Below, piece by piece: positions 1 to 6,101 of a stretch of DNA of 8,403 nt. The notes below the pieces were generated by a model, which ran no database searches, was not told the origin of the DNA, and worked only from the letters and a program-made list of their open reading frames with translations. Each line of letters opens with the position of its first letter. The stretch's first letter is position 1. The position numbers and the translations under genes were made by a program. This DNA is from JAAYJG01 sp964450305. Its GTDB lineage: Bacteria; Bacillota; Clostridia; DSM-8532. The DNA lies in assembly GCA_964450305.1 (NCBI GenBank), contig CAYVFB010000117.1:1-8403 (forward strand), given 5' to 3'.

Positions 1-158
1 AAAAATTAGAGCCGAAGTTTTCAACCCGTTACTACAACCGGTGTAAAATATGCGGAAGGCCTCATGCTTACATGAGGAAGTTCGGCATCTGCCGTTTGTG
101 TTTCAGGGACTTGGCTTACAAGGGCCAGATACCTGGTGTGAAAAAAGCCAGTTGGTAA
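1..158 (+). CDS. rpsN: 30S ribosomal protein S14, zinc-binding (type Z), 5' truncated
   Basis: Small-subunit protein of the 30S head that contacts 16S rRNA. The reading frame starts at base 3 and gives 51 residues up to the TAA at 156-158. About ten N-terminal residues lie before the window, since short S14 proteins are usually about 61 residues long. The two CxxC pairs of the zinc ribbon are visible as CKIC and CRLC, at residues 14-17 and 30-33 of the fragment. They are followed by the family's C-terminal run YKGQIPGVKKASW. This is the short, zinc-containing C+ form, not the long cysteine-free paralog. It lies 25 bp upstream of rpsH, in the usual rplE-rpsN-rpsH order of the spc operon. Confidence 0.96.
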   Translation, partial: KLEPKFSTRYYNRCKICGRPHAYMRKFGICRLCFRDLAYKGQIPGVKKASW

Positions 159-167
159 CAGTCCTGG

Positions 168-174
168 AAGGAGG
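168..174 (+). promoter_or_regulatory. Ribosome binding site of rpsH
   Basis: AAGGAGG is a full-length match to the 3' end of 16S rRNA, 9 bases before the rpsH ATG. It supports the start at 184. Confidence 0.85.
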
Positions 175-183
175 TCGTAAACC

Positions 184-582
184 ATGCATGCAACCGACGT
201 AATTGCGGATATGCTTACAAGAATCAGGAACGCGGCGTCATCAAGACATGATACGGTCGATGTTCCCGCATCCAATCTGAAAAGAAGATTAGCCGAAATT
301 CTTTCAGAAGAAGGATATATTAAAAGTTTTTCTGAAATTAACGACAAGAAGCAGGGTGTCATTCGCATTACGCTGAAATACACCGAAAACAAGCGGAATG
401 TCATTTCAGGGATCAAAAGAATCTCCAAGCCGGGCCTGAGAGTATACGCAGGCAAGGATGAGCTGCCGAAGGTATTGGGCGGTCTTGGGGTTGCAATTGT
501 TTCAACATCAAAGGGTATTATGACGGACAGAGCAGCCAGAAAAGAAGGCGTTGGCGGAGAAGTGCTCGCTTTCGTATGGTAG
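184..582 (+). CDS. rpsH: 30S ribosomal protein S8
   Basis: Primary 16S rRNA-binding protein that organises the central domain of the 30S subunit. It has 132 residues, the normal family length. The N-terminus shows TDVIADMLTRIRNA (residues 4-17). The C-terminal S8 signature STSKGIMTD at 107-115 is followed by VGGEVLAFVW to the end. The Shine-Dalgarno AAGGAGG at 168-174 lies 9 bases before the ATG at 184. A second ATG at 188 is out of frame. In E. coli, S8 represses its own operon by binding a helix near the L5 start. That site would lie upstream of this window, so it cannot be judged here. The 91-bp gap after the gene is wide for this operon. Confidence 0.98.
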   Translation: MHATDVIADMLTRIRNAASSRHDTVDVPASNLKRRLAEILSEEGYIKSFSEINDKKQGVIRITLKYTENKRNVISGIKRISKPGLRVYAGKDELPKVLGGLGVAIVSTSKGIMTDRAARKEGVGGEVLAFVW

Positions 583-673
583 TCAAAGCTGCCAGCTGAA
601 AAGGCGGCGGCAAATGTTCTGAAAAGGATGGAGCAAGGGCTTCCATCTTCAATGTAAGAGCGGAGGTGTAAAG
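583..673 (+). other. rpsH-rplF intergenic spacer with a hairpin
   Basis: This spacer is longer than the others in the first half of the cluster (mostly 12-27 bp). It holds a stem-loop. GATGGAGC at 627-634 pairs with GCTTCCATC at 639-647, with one bulged T at 641 and an AAGG tetraloop. There are two possible extra outer pairs (625-649 and 626-648). A short AGCT inverted pair lies at 587-597. No T run follows, so this is not a classical terminator. It may be an RNA-processing or translational control element for rplF, or a by-product of drift. The rplF Shine-Dalgarno GGAGGTG is at 662-668, outside the stem. Confidence 0.5.
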
Positions 674-1219
674 ATGTCCCGTATAGGAAGACTGCCGGTG
701 GTAATTCCCGCCGGAGTAGACGTAAAACTGAATGGAAATGAAGTGACCGTAAAAGGTCCAAAAGGAACACTCACTCAGGAATTTCACCCCGATATGACCA
801 TTGAACGGGAAGGAAATGAAATCATCATTAAGAGGAAAACCGAGCTGAAGAAAGACAAGGCACTGCATGGTTTAACCCGTTCTCTCCTGAAGAATATGGT
901 TGTTGGTGTGACTGAAGGTTTTTCCAAGGCTCTTGAAATCAACGGTGTTGGTTACAGGGCCCAGAAGCAGGGTAACAAGCTGGTTCTGACGCTTGGCTTC
1001 TCCCATCCGGTCGAGATGGTTGAACCGGCTGGCATCACCATTGATGTTCCGGCACAGAATCAGATCATTGTCAAAGGAATTGACAAGCAGGCCGTTGGCC
1101 AGGTTGCGGCAAAAATCCGTGAGAAGAGGCCGCCGGAACCATACAAGGGCAAGGGCGTGAAGTATGTCAACGAAGTGATCCTGAGAAAAGAAGGGAAAAC
1201 TGGTGCCAAGAAGAAGTAG
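674..1219 (+). CDS. rplF: 50S ribosomal protein L6
   Basis: Large-subunit protein bound to 23S rRNA near the factor-binding (sarcin-ricin) region. It has 181 residues, the standard length. The N-terminal MSRIGRLPVVIPAGV is the family start. Two L6-type alpha/beta domains follow, at about residues 11-82 and 90-165. The rRNA-binding C-terminal segment PPEPYKGKGVKY is followed by a lysine-rich tail. The Shine-Dalgarno GGAGGTG at 662-668 sits 5 bases before the ATG. The rplR start follows the stop by 17 bp. The gene is intact. Confidence 0.98.
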   Translation: MSRIGRLPVVIPAGVDVKLNGNEVTVKGPKGTLTQEFHPDMTIEREGNEIIIKRKTELKKDKALHGLTRSLLKNMVVGVTEGFSKALEINGVGYRAQKQGNKLVLTLGFSHPVEMVEPAGITIDVPAQNQIIVKGIDKQAVGQVAAKIREKRPPEPYKGKGVKYVNEVILRKEGKTGAKKK

Positions 1220-1236
1220 AAAGGAGTGAGCTGTTC

Positions 1237-1605
1237 ATGATAAAGTTGATCGACAAGAACGAAATCCGGATGCGGAAACATGTCCGGGTCCGTAAAAAAA
1301 TCACCGGTACGACTGAAAGACCCAGGCTGAGTGTTTTCAGAAGTGCTAAACATATCTATGCACAGGTTATTGACGACGTGACCGGTAAAACACTGGCCGC
1401 AGCCTCCACCCTGGACGAAGCCGTCAAGGGTAAGCTGGCCTATACAGGCAATAAGGATGCTGCGCATGAGGTTGGAAAACTGGTTGGCGCAAAAGCCATT
1501 GAAAGTGGAATAAAACAGGTTGTTTTTGACAGAGGCGGATACCTCTATCACGGAAGAGTTAAGGAACTGGCAGACGGTGCAAGAGAAGCCGGTCTGGAAT
1601 TCTAA
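1237..1605 (+). CDS. rplR: 50S ribosomal protein L18
   Basis: 5S rRNA-binding protein of the large-subunit central protuberance, acting with L5. It has 122 residues, as expected. The N-terminal 30 residues are basic (RMRKHVRVRKKITGT), the usual flexible rRNA-binding tail. ERPRLSVFRSAKHIYAQVI begins the globular fold. The C-terminal signature FDRGGYLYHGRVKELADG is at residues 97-114. The Shine-Dalgarno AAAGGAG at 1220-1226 starts right after the rplF stop, 10 bases before the ATG. This is the normal spc-operon position between rplF and rpsE. Confidence 0.98.
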   Translation: MIKLIDKNEIRMRKHVRVRKKITGTTERPRLSVFRSAKHIYAQVIDDVTGKTLAAASTLDEAVKGKLAYTGNKDAAHEVGKLVGAKAIESGIKQVVFDRGGYLYHGRVKELADGAREAGLEF

Positions 1606-1616
1606 CAGTTTGGAAC

Positions 1617-1626
1617 AAAGGAGGGG
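1617..1626 (+). promoter_or_regulatory. Strong ribosome binding site for the TTG start of rpsE
   Basis: AAAGGAGGGG ends 6 bases before TTG 1633. It fixes the non-ATG start and probably compensates for the weaker initiator codon. Confidence 0.8.
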
Positions 1627-1632
1627 AATCAC

Positions 1633-2133
1633 TTGCTGAAAATTGATGCCAGCACATTGGACCTGAAAGAAAAGGTTGTAAATATCGGGCGTGTTACCAA
1701 GGTTGTTAAAGGCGGCCGTAACTTCCGTTTCAGCGCTCTGGTGGTTATCGGAGACGAAAACGGTTATGTAGGCGTAGGAAGCGGGAAAGCAGCCGAAGTT
1801 CCCGATGCTATCCGCAAGGGGATTGAGGATGCGAAAAAGAATCTGATGCGCGTACCTCTTGTTGGAACCACAATTCCTCATGAAGCGATTGGGATATACG
1901 GCGCGGGTCAGGTATTGCTCAAGCCCGCTGCGGAAGGAACCGGTGTTATTGCCGGCGGCCCCGTACGTGCCGTACTGGAGCTTGCAGGGGTCCGCGATAT
2001 TCGTACAAAGTCATTGGGTTCCAGCAATCCCACCAACATGGTTCGTGCTACCATTGAAGGTCTTTCTCAGCTGCATACCGCAGAGGAAATTGCCAGGCTG
2101 AGAGGAAAATCAACGGAAGAAATCTTGGGATAG
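1633..2133 (+). CDS. rpsE: 30S ribosomal protein S5 (TTG start)
   Basis: Small-subunit protein involved in decoding fidelity and assembly, located where S4 and S8 meet. It has 166 residues. The N-terminal double-stranded-RNA-binding-like S5 domain spans about residues 11-75. It includes the signature KGGRNFRFSALVVIGD (26-41) and GSGKAAEVPDAI (49-60). The C-terminal S5 domain runs over about 83-155, with GTGVIAGGPVRAVLELAG. The start is TTG at 1633, chosen because the strong Shine-Dalgarno AAAGGAGGGG (1617-1626) lies 6 bases upstream and no in-frame ATG precedes the conserved domain. The stop overlaps the rpmD Shine-Dalgarno. Confidence 0.97.
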   Translation: MLKIDASTLDLKEKVVNIGRVTKVVKGGRNFRFSALVVIGDENGYVGVGSGKAAEVPDAIRKGIEDAKKNLMRVPLVGTTIPHEAIGIYGAGQVLLKPAAEGTGVIAGGPVRAVLELAGVRDIRTKSLGSSNPTNMVRATIEGLSQLHTAEEIARLRGKSTEEILG

Positions 2134-2145
2134 GAGGCTTTTTCC

Positions 2146-2325
2146 ATGGCTAGTTTAAAGATAACTCTGGTCAAGAGTATAATAAAGTCCAAAGAAAAGC
2201 AAAAGGCAACCGTTGCCGCACTGGGGCTTCATAAGACCGGCAGCAGCGTTACACAGCAGGACAATCCGCAGATCCGCGGAATGATCAAAAAAGTTGAACA
2301 CCTGGTCCAGGTGGAAGAAATATAG
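2146..2325 (+). CDS. rpmD: 50S ribosomal protein L30
   Basis: Small 23S rRNA-binding protein of the large subunit. It has 59 residues, the normal bacterial L30 length. It reads MASLKITLVKSIIKSKEK, then TVAALGLHKTGSSV and NPQIRGMIKKVEHLVQVEE, which follow the L30 pattern of beta-strand, helix and closing helix/strand. The Shine-Dalgarno TAGGAGG at 2131-2137 overlaps the rpsE stop codon, giving likely translational coupling. It sits between rpsE and rplO, its usual place in Firmicutes. rplO follows after 15 bp. Confidence 0.97.
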   Translation: MASLKITLVKSIIKSKEKQKATVAALGLHKTGSSVTQQDNPQIRGMIKKVEHLVQVEEI

Positions 2326-2340
2326 GGAGGTGAAGAACCC

Positions 2341-2778
2341 ATGAATCTGTCTGAGTTGAAACCAGGAGCTCCAACCCAAAAAGCATACCGCAAGGGAAGG
2401 GGCCCCGGATCCGGAAACGGTAAAACAGGTGGAAGAGGACACAAGGGACAAGGCTCACGTTCAGGCCGCGGTGCAAGACTCGGCTTTGAAGGCGGGCAGA
2501 TGCCTCTCTACAGAAGAGTTCCCAAAAGAGGCTTCAATAACATTTTTGGTAAGACATTTACCGAAGTAAAGCTGTCCGATTTGGAAAGCTTTGATAATGG
2601 AACCGTTGTGAACGCCGAACTCCTTGTTGAAAAAGGAATGATCAAAAAAGTAAATGACGGTATTGTCATACTGGGCTCCGGTGAACTTACCAGGAACCTT
2701 ACCGTGCAAGCCGCCAGGTTTACAAAGACAGCTCAACAAAAGATTGAGGCTGCAGGAGGAAAGGCAGAGGTGGTATAG
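2341..2778 (+). CDS. rplO: 50S ribosomal protein L15
   Basis: Late-assembling 23S rRNA-binding protein. It has 145 residues, the typical length. The N-terminal 45 residues are a glycine-, lysine- and arginine-rich extension (KAYRKGRGPGSGNGKTGGRG, 14-33) that threads into the rRNA core. The region from GFEGGQMPLYRRVPKRGF on (48-65) is the conserved L15 centre. The C-terminal globular part contains ILGSGELTRNLTVQAARFT (110-128). The Shine-Dalgarno GGGAGGTG at 2325-2332 begins on the last base of the rpmD stop. The stop is one base from the secY start, the usual L15-SecY coupling. Confidence 0.98.
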   Translation: MNLSELKPGAPTQKAYRKGRGPGSGNGKTGGRGHKGQGSRSGRGARLGFEGGQMPLYRRVPKRGFNNIFGKTFTEVKLSDLESFDNGTVVNAELLVEKGMIKKVNDGIVILGSGELTRNLTVQAARFTKTAQQKIEAAGGKAEVV

Positions 2779-2779
2779 T

Positions 2780-4075
2780 ATGGATAACAGCATGGTTTCA
2801 TCCATTAGAAACGCCTGGAAAATCCCCGATCTTCGCAAAAAGATCATCATGACGGTTCTGATGCTGTTGGTTTTCCGTTTAGGAACACATATTCCTGTTC
2901 CCGGGTTAAGCGCCGAAGTGCTGAAAAGCCTGGCTGCGGGTGGGAATTCCCTTTTCGGATTTTTCAACATCATCTCCGGTGGGGCCTTTCAAAATGCGAG
3001 TATTTTTGCCATGTCCATTGGTCCATATGTTACAGCCTCCATTATTATTCAGTTACTGACCATCGCAATCCCCAAGCTCGAACAGCTTTCCAAGGAAGGC
3101 GAGCATGGGAAAAAGATCATGGCACAATGGATGCGTTACGGAACCGTCATTCTCGGGTTCATCCAGGCAACCGCGCTTTACTTTGGTATTCGGGATGCGG
3201 TTAAGGTACAAAATTTCTGGTCCTATCTGACGATCACATTGACATTCACAGCCGGTACCGCATTTTTGATGTGGCTTGGTGAACAGATTAACGAGTATGG
3301 CATTGGAAACGGTATTTCACTGTTGATCTTCGCCGGAATTGTCAGTCGCGGCCCCGACGGTTTAAACTATCTGTTGGAGATGCGCAAGGCCGGTGAATTT
3401 GGTGCAGGTGTTATCGGCTACATTGTGATTTTACTGATCCTTCTCGTTCTGGTTGCGATGATCGCTCTGGTTGTTTTTGTGCAGGAAGCTGAAAGAAGGG
3501 TTCCCGTTCAATATGCCAAGCGAGTGGTTGGCCGGAAGATGTATGGCGGCCAGAGCACCCACATTCCCATCAAGGTGAATGTATCCGGTGTTATGCCCAT
3601 CATCTTTGCCATGTCCCTGATGACCTTTCCTCCTACGATCATCAACATGATCTGGGGTGCAAGGGAAACCACGCCGTTCATCACTGCGCTGAAAACCATG
3701 AACGATCAATGGTGGTTTACTGTCGTTTATGCACTGATGGTCATGTTCTTCACCTTCTTCTATACGATGATCGCATTCAACCCGATAGAACTGGCCAACA
3801 ATATCAAGAAGAACGGCGGCTTTGTCCCTGGTATTCGCCCGGGCAAACCGACTTCTGACTATATTACAAAGGTATTGAACCGCGTTACCTGGTTCGGAGC
3901 ATTGTTCCTGGCTCTGATCACGATCCTTCCAAGCCTGCTGCAAGCCTTTACAAAGATATCAAACGTCTGGTTTGGGGGAACATCGCTGCTGATCATGGTC
4001 AGCGTTGCAATGGAAACCGTAAAACAAATTGAATCTCAGATGATGATGAGACATTACAAGGGGTTCCTGGATTAA
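2780..4075 (+). CDS. secY: Preprotein translocase subunit SecY
   Basis: Central pore of the SecYEG channel, which moves unfolded proteins across, or into, the cytoplasmic membrane. It has 431 residues, in the usual range. Ten hydrophobic segments are visible, at about residues 21-38, 77-97, 117-137, 151-171, 178-188, 212-234, 269-291, 311-333, 369-390 and 396-413. The plug region is near 58-72. GPYVTASIIIQLL (81-93) and GIGNGISLLIFAGIV (174-188) match the two classic SecY signatures. The loop EAERRVPVQYAKR (236-248) is the cytosolic SecA/ribosome-binding loop. The frame stays open upstream to 2654, but that stretch overlaps rplO. The ATG at 2780 is therefore chosen, with AGAGGTGG at 2766-2773 as its likely ribosome binding site. 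Confidence 0.98.
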   Translation: MDNSMVSSIRNAWKIPDLRKKIIMTVLMLLVFRLGTHIPVPGLSAEVLKSLAAGGNSLFGFFNIISGGAFQNASIFAMSIGPYVTASIIIQLLTIAIPKLEQLSKEGEHGKKIMAQWMRYGTVILGFIQATALYFGIRDAVKVQNFWSYLTITLTFTAGTAFLMWLGEQINEYGIGNGISLLIFAGIVSRGPDGLNYLLEMRKAGEFGAGVIGYIVILLILLVLVAMIALVVFVQEAERRVPVQYAKRVVGRKMYGGQSTHIPIKVNVSGVMPIIFAMSLMTFPPTIINMIWGARETTPFITALKTMNDQWWFTVVYALMVMFFTFFYTMIAFNPIELANNIKKNGGFVPGIRPGKPTSDYITKVLNRVTWFGALFLALITILPSLLQAFTKISNVWFGGTSLLIMVSVAMETVKQIESQMMMRHYKGFLD

Positions 4076-4087
4076 CTTGAAGTGAGA

Positions 4088-4137
4088 GGTGAGATGCAAG
4101 ATGTGACAGATGCTCATTTTCACATCTTGCTCTCATT
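4088..4137 (+). repeat. Long inverted repeat (hairpin 1) downstream of secY
   Basis: GCAAGATGTGA at 4096-4106 is perfectly complementary to TCACATCTTGC at 4120-4130, with a 13-base loop. Beyond one bulged T (4095), GAGA (4091-4094) pairs with TCTC (4131-4134), and further weaker pairs extend to 4088/4137. That gives about 15 well-paired positions, the strongest stem in the window. Confidence 0.85.
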
Positions 4138-4160
4138 GATTAAAGCGGGTTAAATGGAAG

Positions 4161-4205
4161 TAAATGAGGGGCGAGTTATGAAAACCAGTGGTAACCTCTC
4201 ATTTA
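4161..4205 (+). repeat. Inverted repeat (hairpin 2) in the secY-adk spacer
   Basis: TAAATGAGGG at 4161-4170 pairs with CCTCTCATTTA at 4195-4205 with one bulged base. GTTA (4175-4178) and TAAC (4192-4195) offer an alternative inner pair. The loop is purine-rich and unpaired. Confidence 0.6.
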
Positions 4206-4211
4206 GAAGCT

Positions 4212-4293
4212 GAAGTGCTTTTTGGGTGTGAGACACGAGAAGTGGAATGTGAGAATTCTCATCTTCAACCTCCTGCCCCTCACCCAGAAGTTC
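4212..4293 (+). repeat. Large imperfect palindrome (hairpin 3) made of heptamer units
   Basis: The centre is the perfect 12-bp palindrome TGAGAATTCTCA (4250-4261). The outer arms pair TGGGTG near 4223-4228 with CACCCA at 4281-4286, flanked by GAAG/CTTC-like segments. Four 7-bp units (4228-4255) are followed by four roughly complementary units (4256-4283), so the axis falls at 4255/4256. Pairing is good in the innermost units and partly degraded in the middle ones. Confidence 0.65.
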
Positions 4294-4305
4294 GGGAGTA
4301 ATGGG

Positions 4306-4965
4306 ATGAAATTGATTTTATTAGGCGCACCCGGTGCCGGTAAGGGTACACAGGCGGTCAACCTGTCAGGGGAGCTTCATATTCCTCACATTTCCACTGG
4401 GGATATTTTCCGGGCTAATATCCGGGAAGGAACCGCTTTGGGGTTGAGGGCCAAAAGCTACATTGACGCGGGGAGTCTCGTACCCGACGAACTGACGGTT
4501 ACAATTGTCACTGACAGAATTCAAAAGGATGACTGTAAAAATGGTTTCCTGCTTGACGGGTTCCCGAGGACCATTCCCCAGGCTGAAAGCCTGGAGGCAG
4601 CTTTAAAAAGCATGAATGCCCGGATTGACGCTGTGATCAACCTCGAAGTGCCGGATGATGTGATTGTACGCAGGATGGCAGGGCGAAGGGTTTGTAAAAA
4701 CTGCAGCCGAAGCTACCATGTGGTAACGGCTCCCCCGAAACAGGAGGGAGTCTGTGATTCCTGCGGCGCTGAGCTGATCATCCGTGACGACGACAGAGCA
4801 GAAACTGTTTTGGAACGCCTGAAAACCTACAATGAAAAGACAGCCCCTCTGATTGGCTTCTATGAAGAAAGAGGATTATTGCTCAGTTTTGATGGAACCA
4901 AAGAAATCCCGGAAACTACCCGGGAGATTCTGGAGACGATTGGAAAGCAGGACAACAACTTATGA
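4306..4965 (+). CDS. adk: Adenylate kinase, zinc-binding long form
   Basis: Cytosolic enzyme catalysing ATP + AMP <-> 2 ADP, which balances adenine nucleotides. It has 219 residues, the long bacterial form. The P-loop GAPGAGKGTQ is at 7-16, the AMP-site TGDIFR at 31-36 and the signature DGFPRT at 84-89. The LID domain at about 125-162 carries a four-cysteine zinc site: C130, C133, C150 and C153 (CKNC and CDSC). This is typical of Gram-positive adenylate kinases. DDDRAETVLERL follows. The frame stays open upstream to 4222, but the family N-terminus MKLILLGAPG and the GGGAG at 4294-4298 favour ATG 4306. The gene overlaps map by 4 bases. Confidence 0.98.
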   Translation: MKLILLGAPGAGKGTQAVNLSGELHIPHISTGDIFRANIREGTALGLRAKSYIDAGSLVPDELTVTIVTDRIQKDDCKNGFLLDGFPRTIPQAESLEAALKSMNARIDAVINLEVPDDVIVRRMAGRRVCKNCSRSYHVVTAPPKQEGVCDSCGAELIIRDDDRAETVLERLKTYNEKTAPLIGFYEERGLLLSFDGTKEIPETTREILETIGKQDNNL

Positions 4966-5726
4966 TCACCATAAAGTCCGAGCGTGAGCTGGAGCTGATG
5001 CGTAAAGCCGGCAGAATTGTCATGATGGCCCATAACCGGATACGTGAGCTGGTCGCTCCGGGGATTACCACCCGGGAACTGAATCGCGCTGCCGAGGAAG
5101 TCATTCGAAAAGCCGGAGGGATTCCATCCTTTCTAGGGGTACCCTGCTCTTATGGAGGGATAGATTTTCCGGCAAGCATCTGTGCGTCGGTCAACCATGA
5201 AGTCATTCACGGCATCCCCAATGATAAGCCGTTAAAGGAAGGGGACATTATTAGTGTGGATATCGGTGCCATTTATGAAGGGTTTCACGGCGATGCTGCA
5301 AGAACCTTTGAAGTGGGAGCCGTGTCACCGGAGGCACACAGGTTGATAACCGTCACCCGTGAAAGCTTTTACAAGGGTCTTGAGATGGTCCGGGAGGGAA
5401 TGCATATCCGTGATATCTCAAGGGCGGTTCAGCAGCATGTGGAACAGAATGGCTTTTCAGTGGTCCGGGAGTTTGTAGGTCATGGTATCGGCACTGAAAT
5501 GCATGAATCCCCGCAGATCCCGCATTATGTTACAAGAGAGCGCGGCCCCAGGCTGCAAAAGGGCATGACCCTTGCCATAGAGCCCATGGTGAACCAGGGA
5601 ACCAGGCAGATAGAACTGTTAGAGGATAACTGGACTGTGGTTACAAAAGACGGCAAATTGTCGGCTCATTATGAAAATACCGTAGCCGTAACCGGAAATG
5701 AACCGGAAATACTGACAAAAATCTGA
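4962..5726 (+). CDS. map: Methionine aminopeptidase, type I
   Basis: Metalloenzyme that removes the initiator methionine from nascent proteins at the ribosome. It has 254 residues, the usual length for type Ia. The pita-bread fold metal ligands are all present: D100 (SVDIGA), D111 (HGDAAR), H174 (GHGIG), E207 (IEPM) and E238 (HYENT). H83 (EVIHGIP) is the conserved substrate-binding histidine. The ATG overlaps the adk stop as ATGA, so it is probably translated by coupling. There is no separate strong ribosome binding site, only a GGAAAG-type sequence inside adk. The 3' end carries a chance-like 10-base direct repeat, AACCGGAAAT, at 5690 and 5701. Confidence 0.98.
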   Translation: MITIKSERELELMRKAGRIVMMAHNRIRELVAPGITTRELNRAAEEVIRKAGGIPSFLGVPCSYGGIDFPASICASVNHEVIHGIPNDKPLKEGDIISVDIGAIYEGFHGDAARTFEVGAVSPEAHRLITVTRESFYKGLEMVREGMHIRDISRAVQQHVEQNGFSVVREFVGHGIGTEMHESPQIPHYVTRERGPRLQKGMTLAIEPMVNQGTRQIELLEDNWTVVTKDGKLSAHYENTVAVTGNEPEILTKI

Positions 5727-5743
5727 TTAATTTCCGATGGGTA

Positions 5744-5772
5744 TTGAAAAATGAGTGAACTTCCTTTAAAAT
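5744..5772 (+). promoter_or_regulatory. Candidate vegetative promoter for the KOW protein-infA-rpmJ segment
   Basis: The -35-like TTGAAA (5744-5749) and the -10-like TAAAAT (5767-5772) are separated by exactly 17 bp, the optimal sigma-A spacing. Each matches its consensus at five or four of six positions. They lie in an AT-rich 77-bp gap after map. A start near 5779 would give a leader of about 25 bases. This is inferred from sequence only. Confidence 0.5.
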
Positions 5773-5803
5773 AATATAGTTAGGCTTAAAAAGGATGGTA
5801 ATG

Positions 5804-6088
5804 ATGGAAGTCCTGAATCCTGTAATCGGCAGGGCTGCTTTTTCAAAGGCCGGCAGAGACAAAGGGAAATTATTCATTGTCGTTGGCATCGTAGATGAAG
5901 ATTTCGTACTCATCGCAGATGGGGATTTACGCCCGGCGGAACGACCGAAAAAGAAGCGGCTGAAGCATTTAAGGTTTGTCGACCGGACAGCGGATGCCAT
6001 TGTTGAAAAAATAAACAGCGGCAGCAGGGTTGTCAGTGCGGATTTAAGGCAAGTGATCCGTGAAGTTCAGGAATTGCTCGAGGGTTAA
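5804..6088 (+). CDS. Small KOW-domain RNA-binding protein (L14e-like)
   Basis: Probable RNA-binding protein of 94 residues. The N-terminal half reads GRAAFSKAGRDKGKLFIVVG (9-28), which has the KOW/SH3-like pattern seen in eukaryotic and archaeal L14e/L6e/L27e. A basic patch follows (RPAERPKKKRLKHL, 43-56), then a C-terminal helical segment ending VIREVQELLEG. Its exact role is not established. Its place between map and infA suggests a link to the ribosome or translation. From memory, homologs sit at the same position in many Clostridia. ATGs at 5795, 5801 and 5804 are in frame. The last is preferred because AAGGA (5791-5795) then lies 8 bases upstream and MEVL fits the family start. The gene is likely led by the promoter at 5744-5772. 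Confidence 0.88.
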   Translation: MEVLNPVIGRAAFSKAGRDKGKLFIVVGIVDEDFVLIADGDLRPAERPKKKRLKHLRFVDRTADAIVEKINSGSRVVSADLRQVIREVQELLEG

Positions 6089-6094
6089 GGAGGG
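6087..6094 (+). promoter_or_regulatory. Ribosome binding site deciding the TTG start of infA
   Basis: AAGGAGGG overlaps the upstream TAA stop (6086-6088) and ends 7 bases before TTG 6102. It favours this start over the in-frame ATG at 6060 and suggests coupling with the KOW gene. Confidence 0.8.
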
Positions 6095-6101
6095 TTTCAA
6101 T

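Larger units (their letters stand above)
4076..4305 (+). repeat. Non-coding secY-adk spacer built of palindromes and degenerate 7-bp repeats
   Basis: No convincing gene lies here. The region holds three imperfect inverted repeats in series: 4088-4137, 4161-4205 and 4212-4293. In the first and third, the left arm reads as 7-bp units close to GTGAGAT. Such units start at 4082, 4089, 4096 and 4103, and again at 4228, 4235, 4242 and 4249. The right arms carry roughly the complement. Degenerate heptamer arrays are known as STRR elements in cyanobacteria. Similarity to those is only in form, and I do not know this family. No T run follows any stem, so none is a standard terminator. The last bases hold the adk ribosome binding site GGGAG (4294-4298). 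Confidence 0.7.

Noticed and set aside
1060..1881. A 273-codon open frame on the - strand opposite rplF, rplR and rpsE.
   Set aside because: It lies wholly opposite three certain ribosomal protein genes and has a shadow-like composition with no domain pattern.
2654..2779. An N-terminal extension of secY by 42 residues inside rplO.
   Set aside because: It overlaps rplO in another frame and resembles no SecY. ATG 2780 gives the normal N-terminus and length.
4178..4213. An 11-codon ATG frame with GAGGGG upstream in the secY-adk spacer.
   Set aside because: It is too short and lies inside a palindrome whose G-rich arm explains the apparent ribosome binding site.
4222..4305. An N-terminal extension of adk by 28 residues, from a start at 4222.
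   Set aside because: The extension lies within the palindromic repeat, the family begins at MKLILLGAPG, and the ribosome binding site fits 4306.
5690..5710. A direct repeat of AACCGGAAAT at the 3' end of map.
   Set aside because: The encoded tail fits the usual MAP C-terminus, and two 10-base copies with no wider pattern are probably chance.
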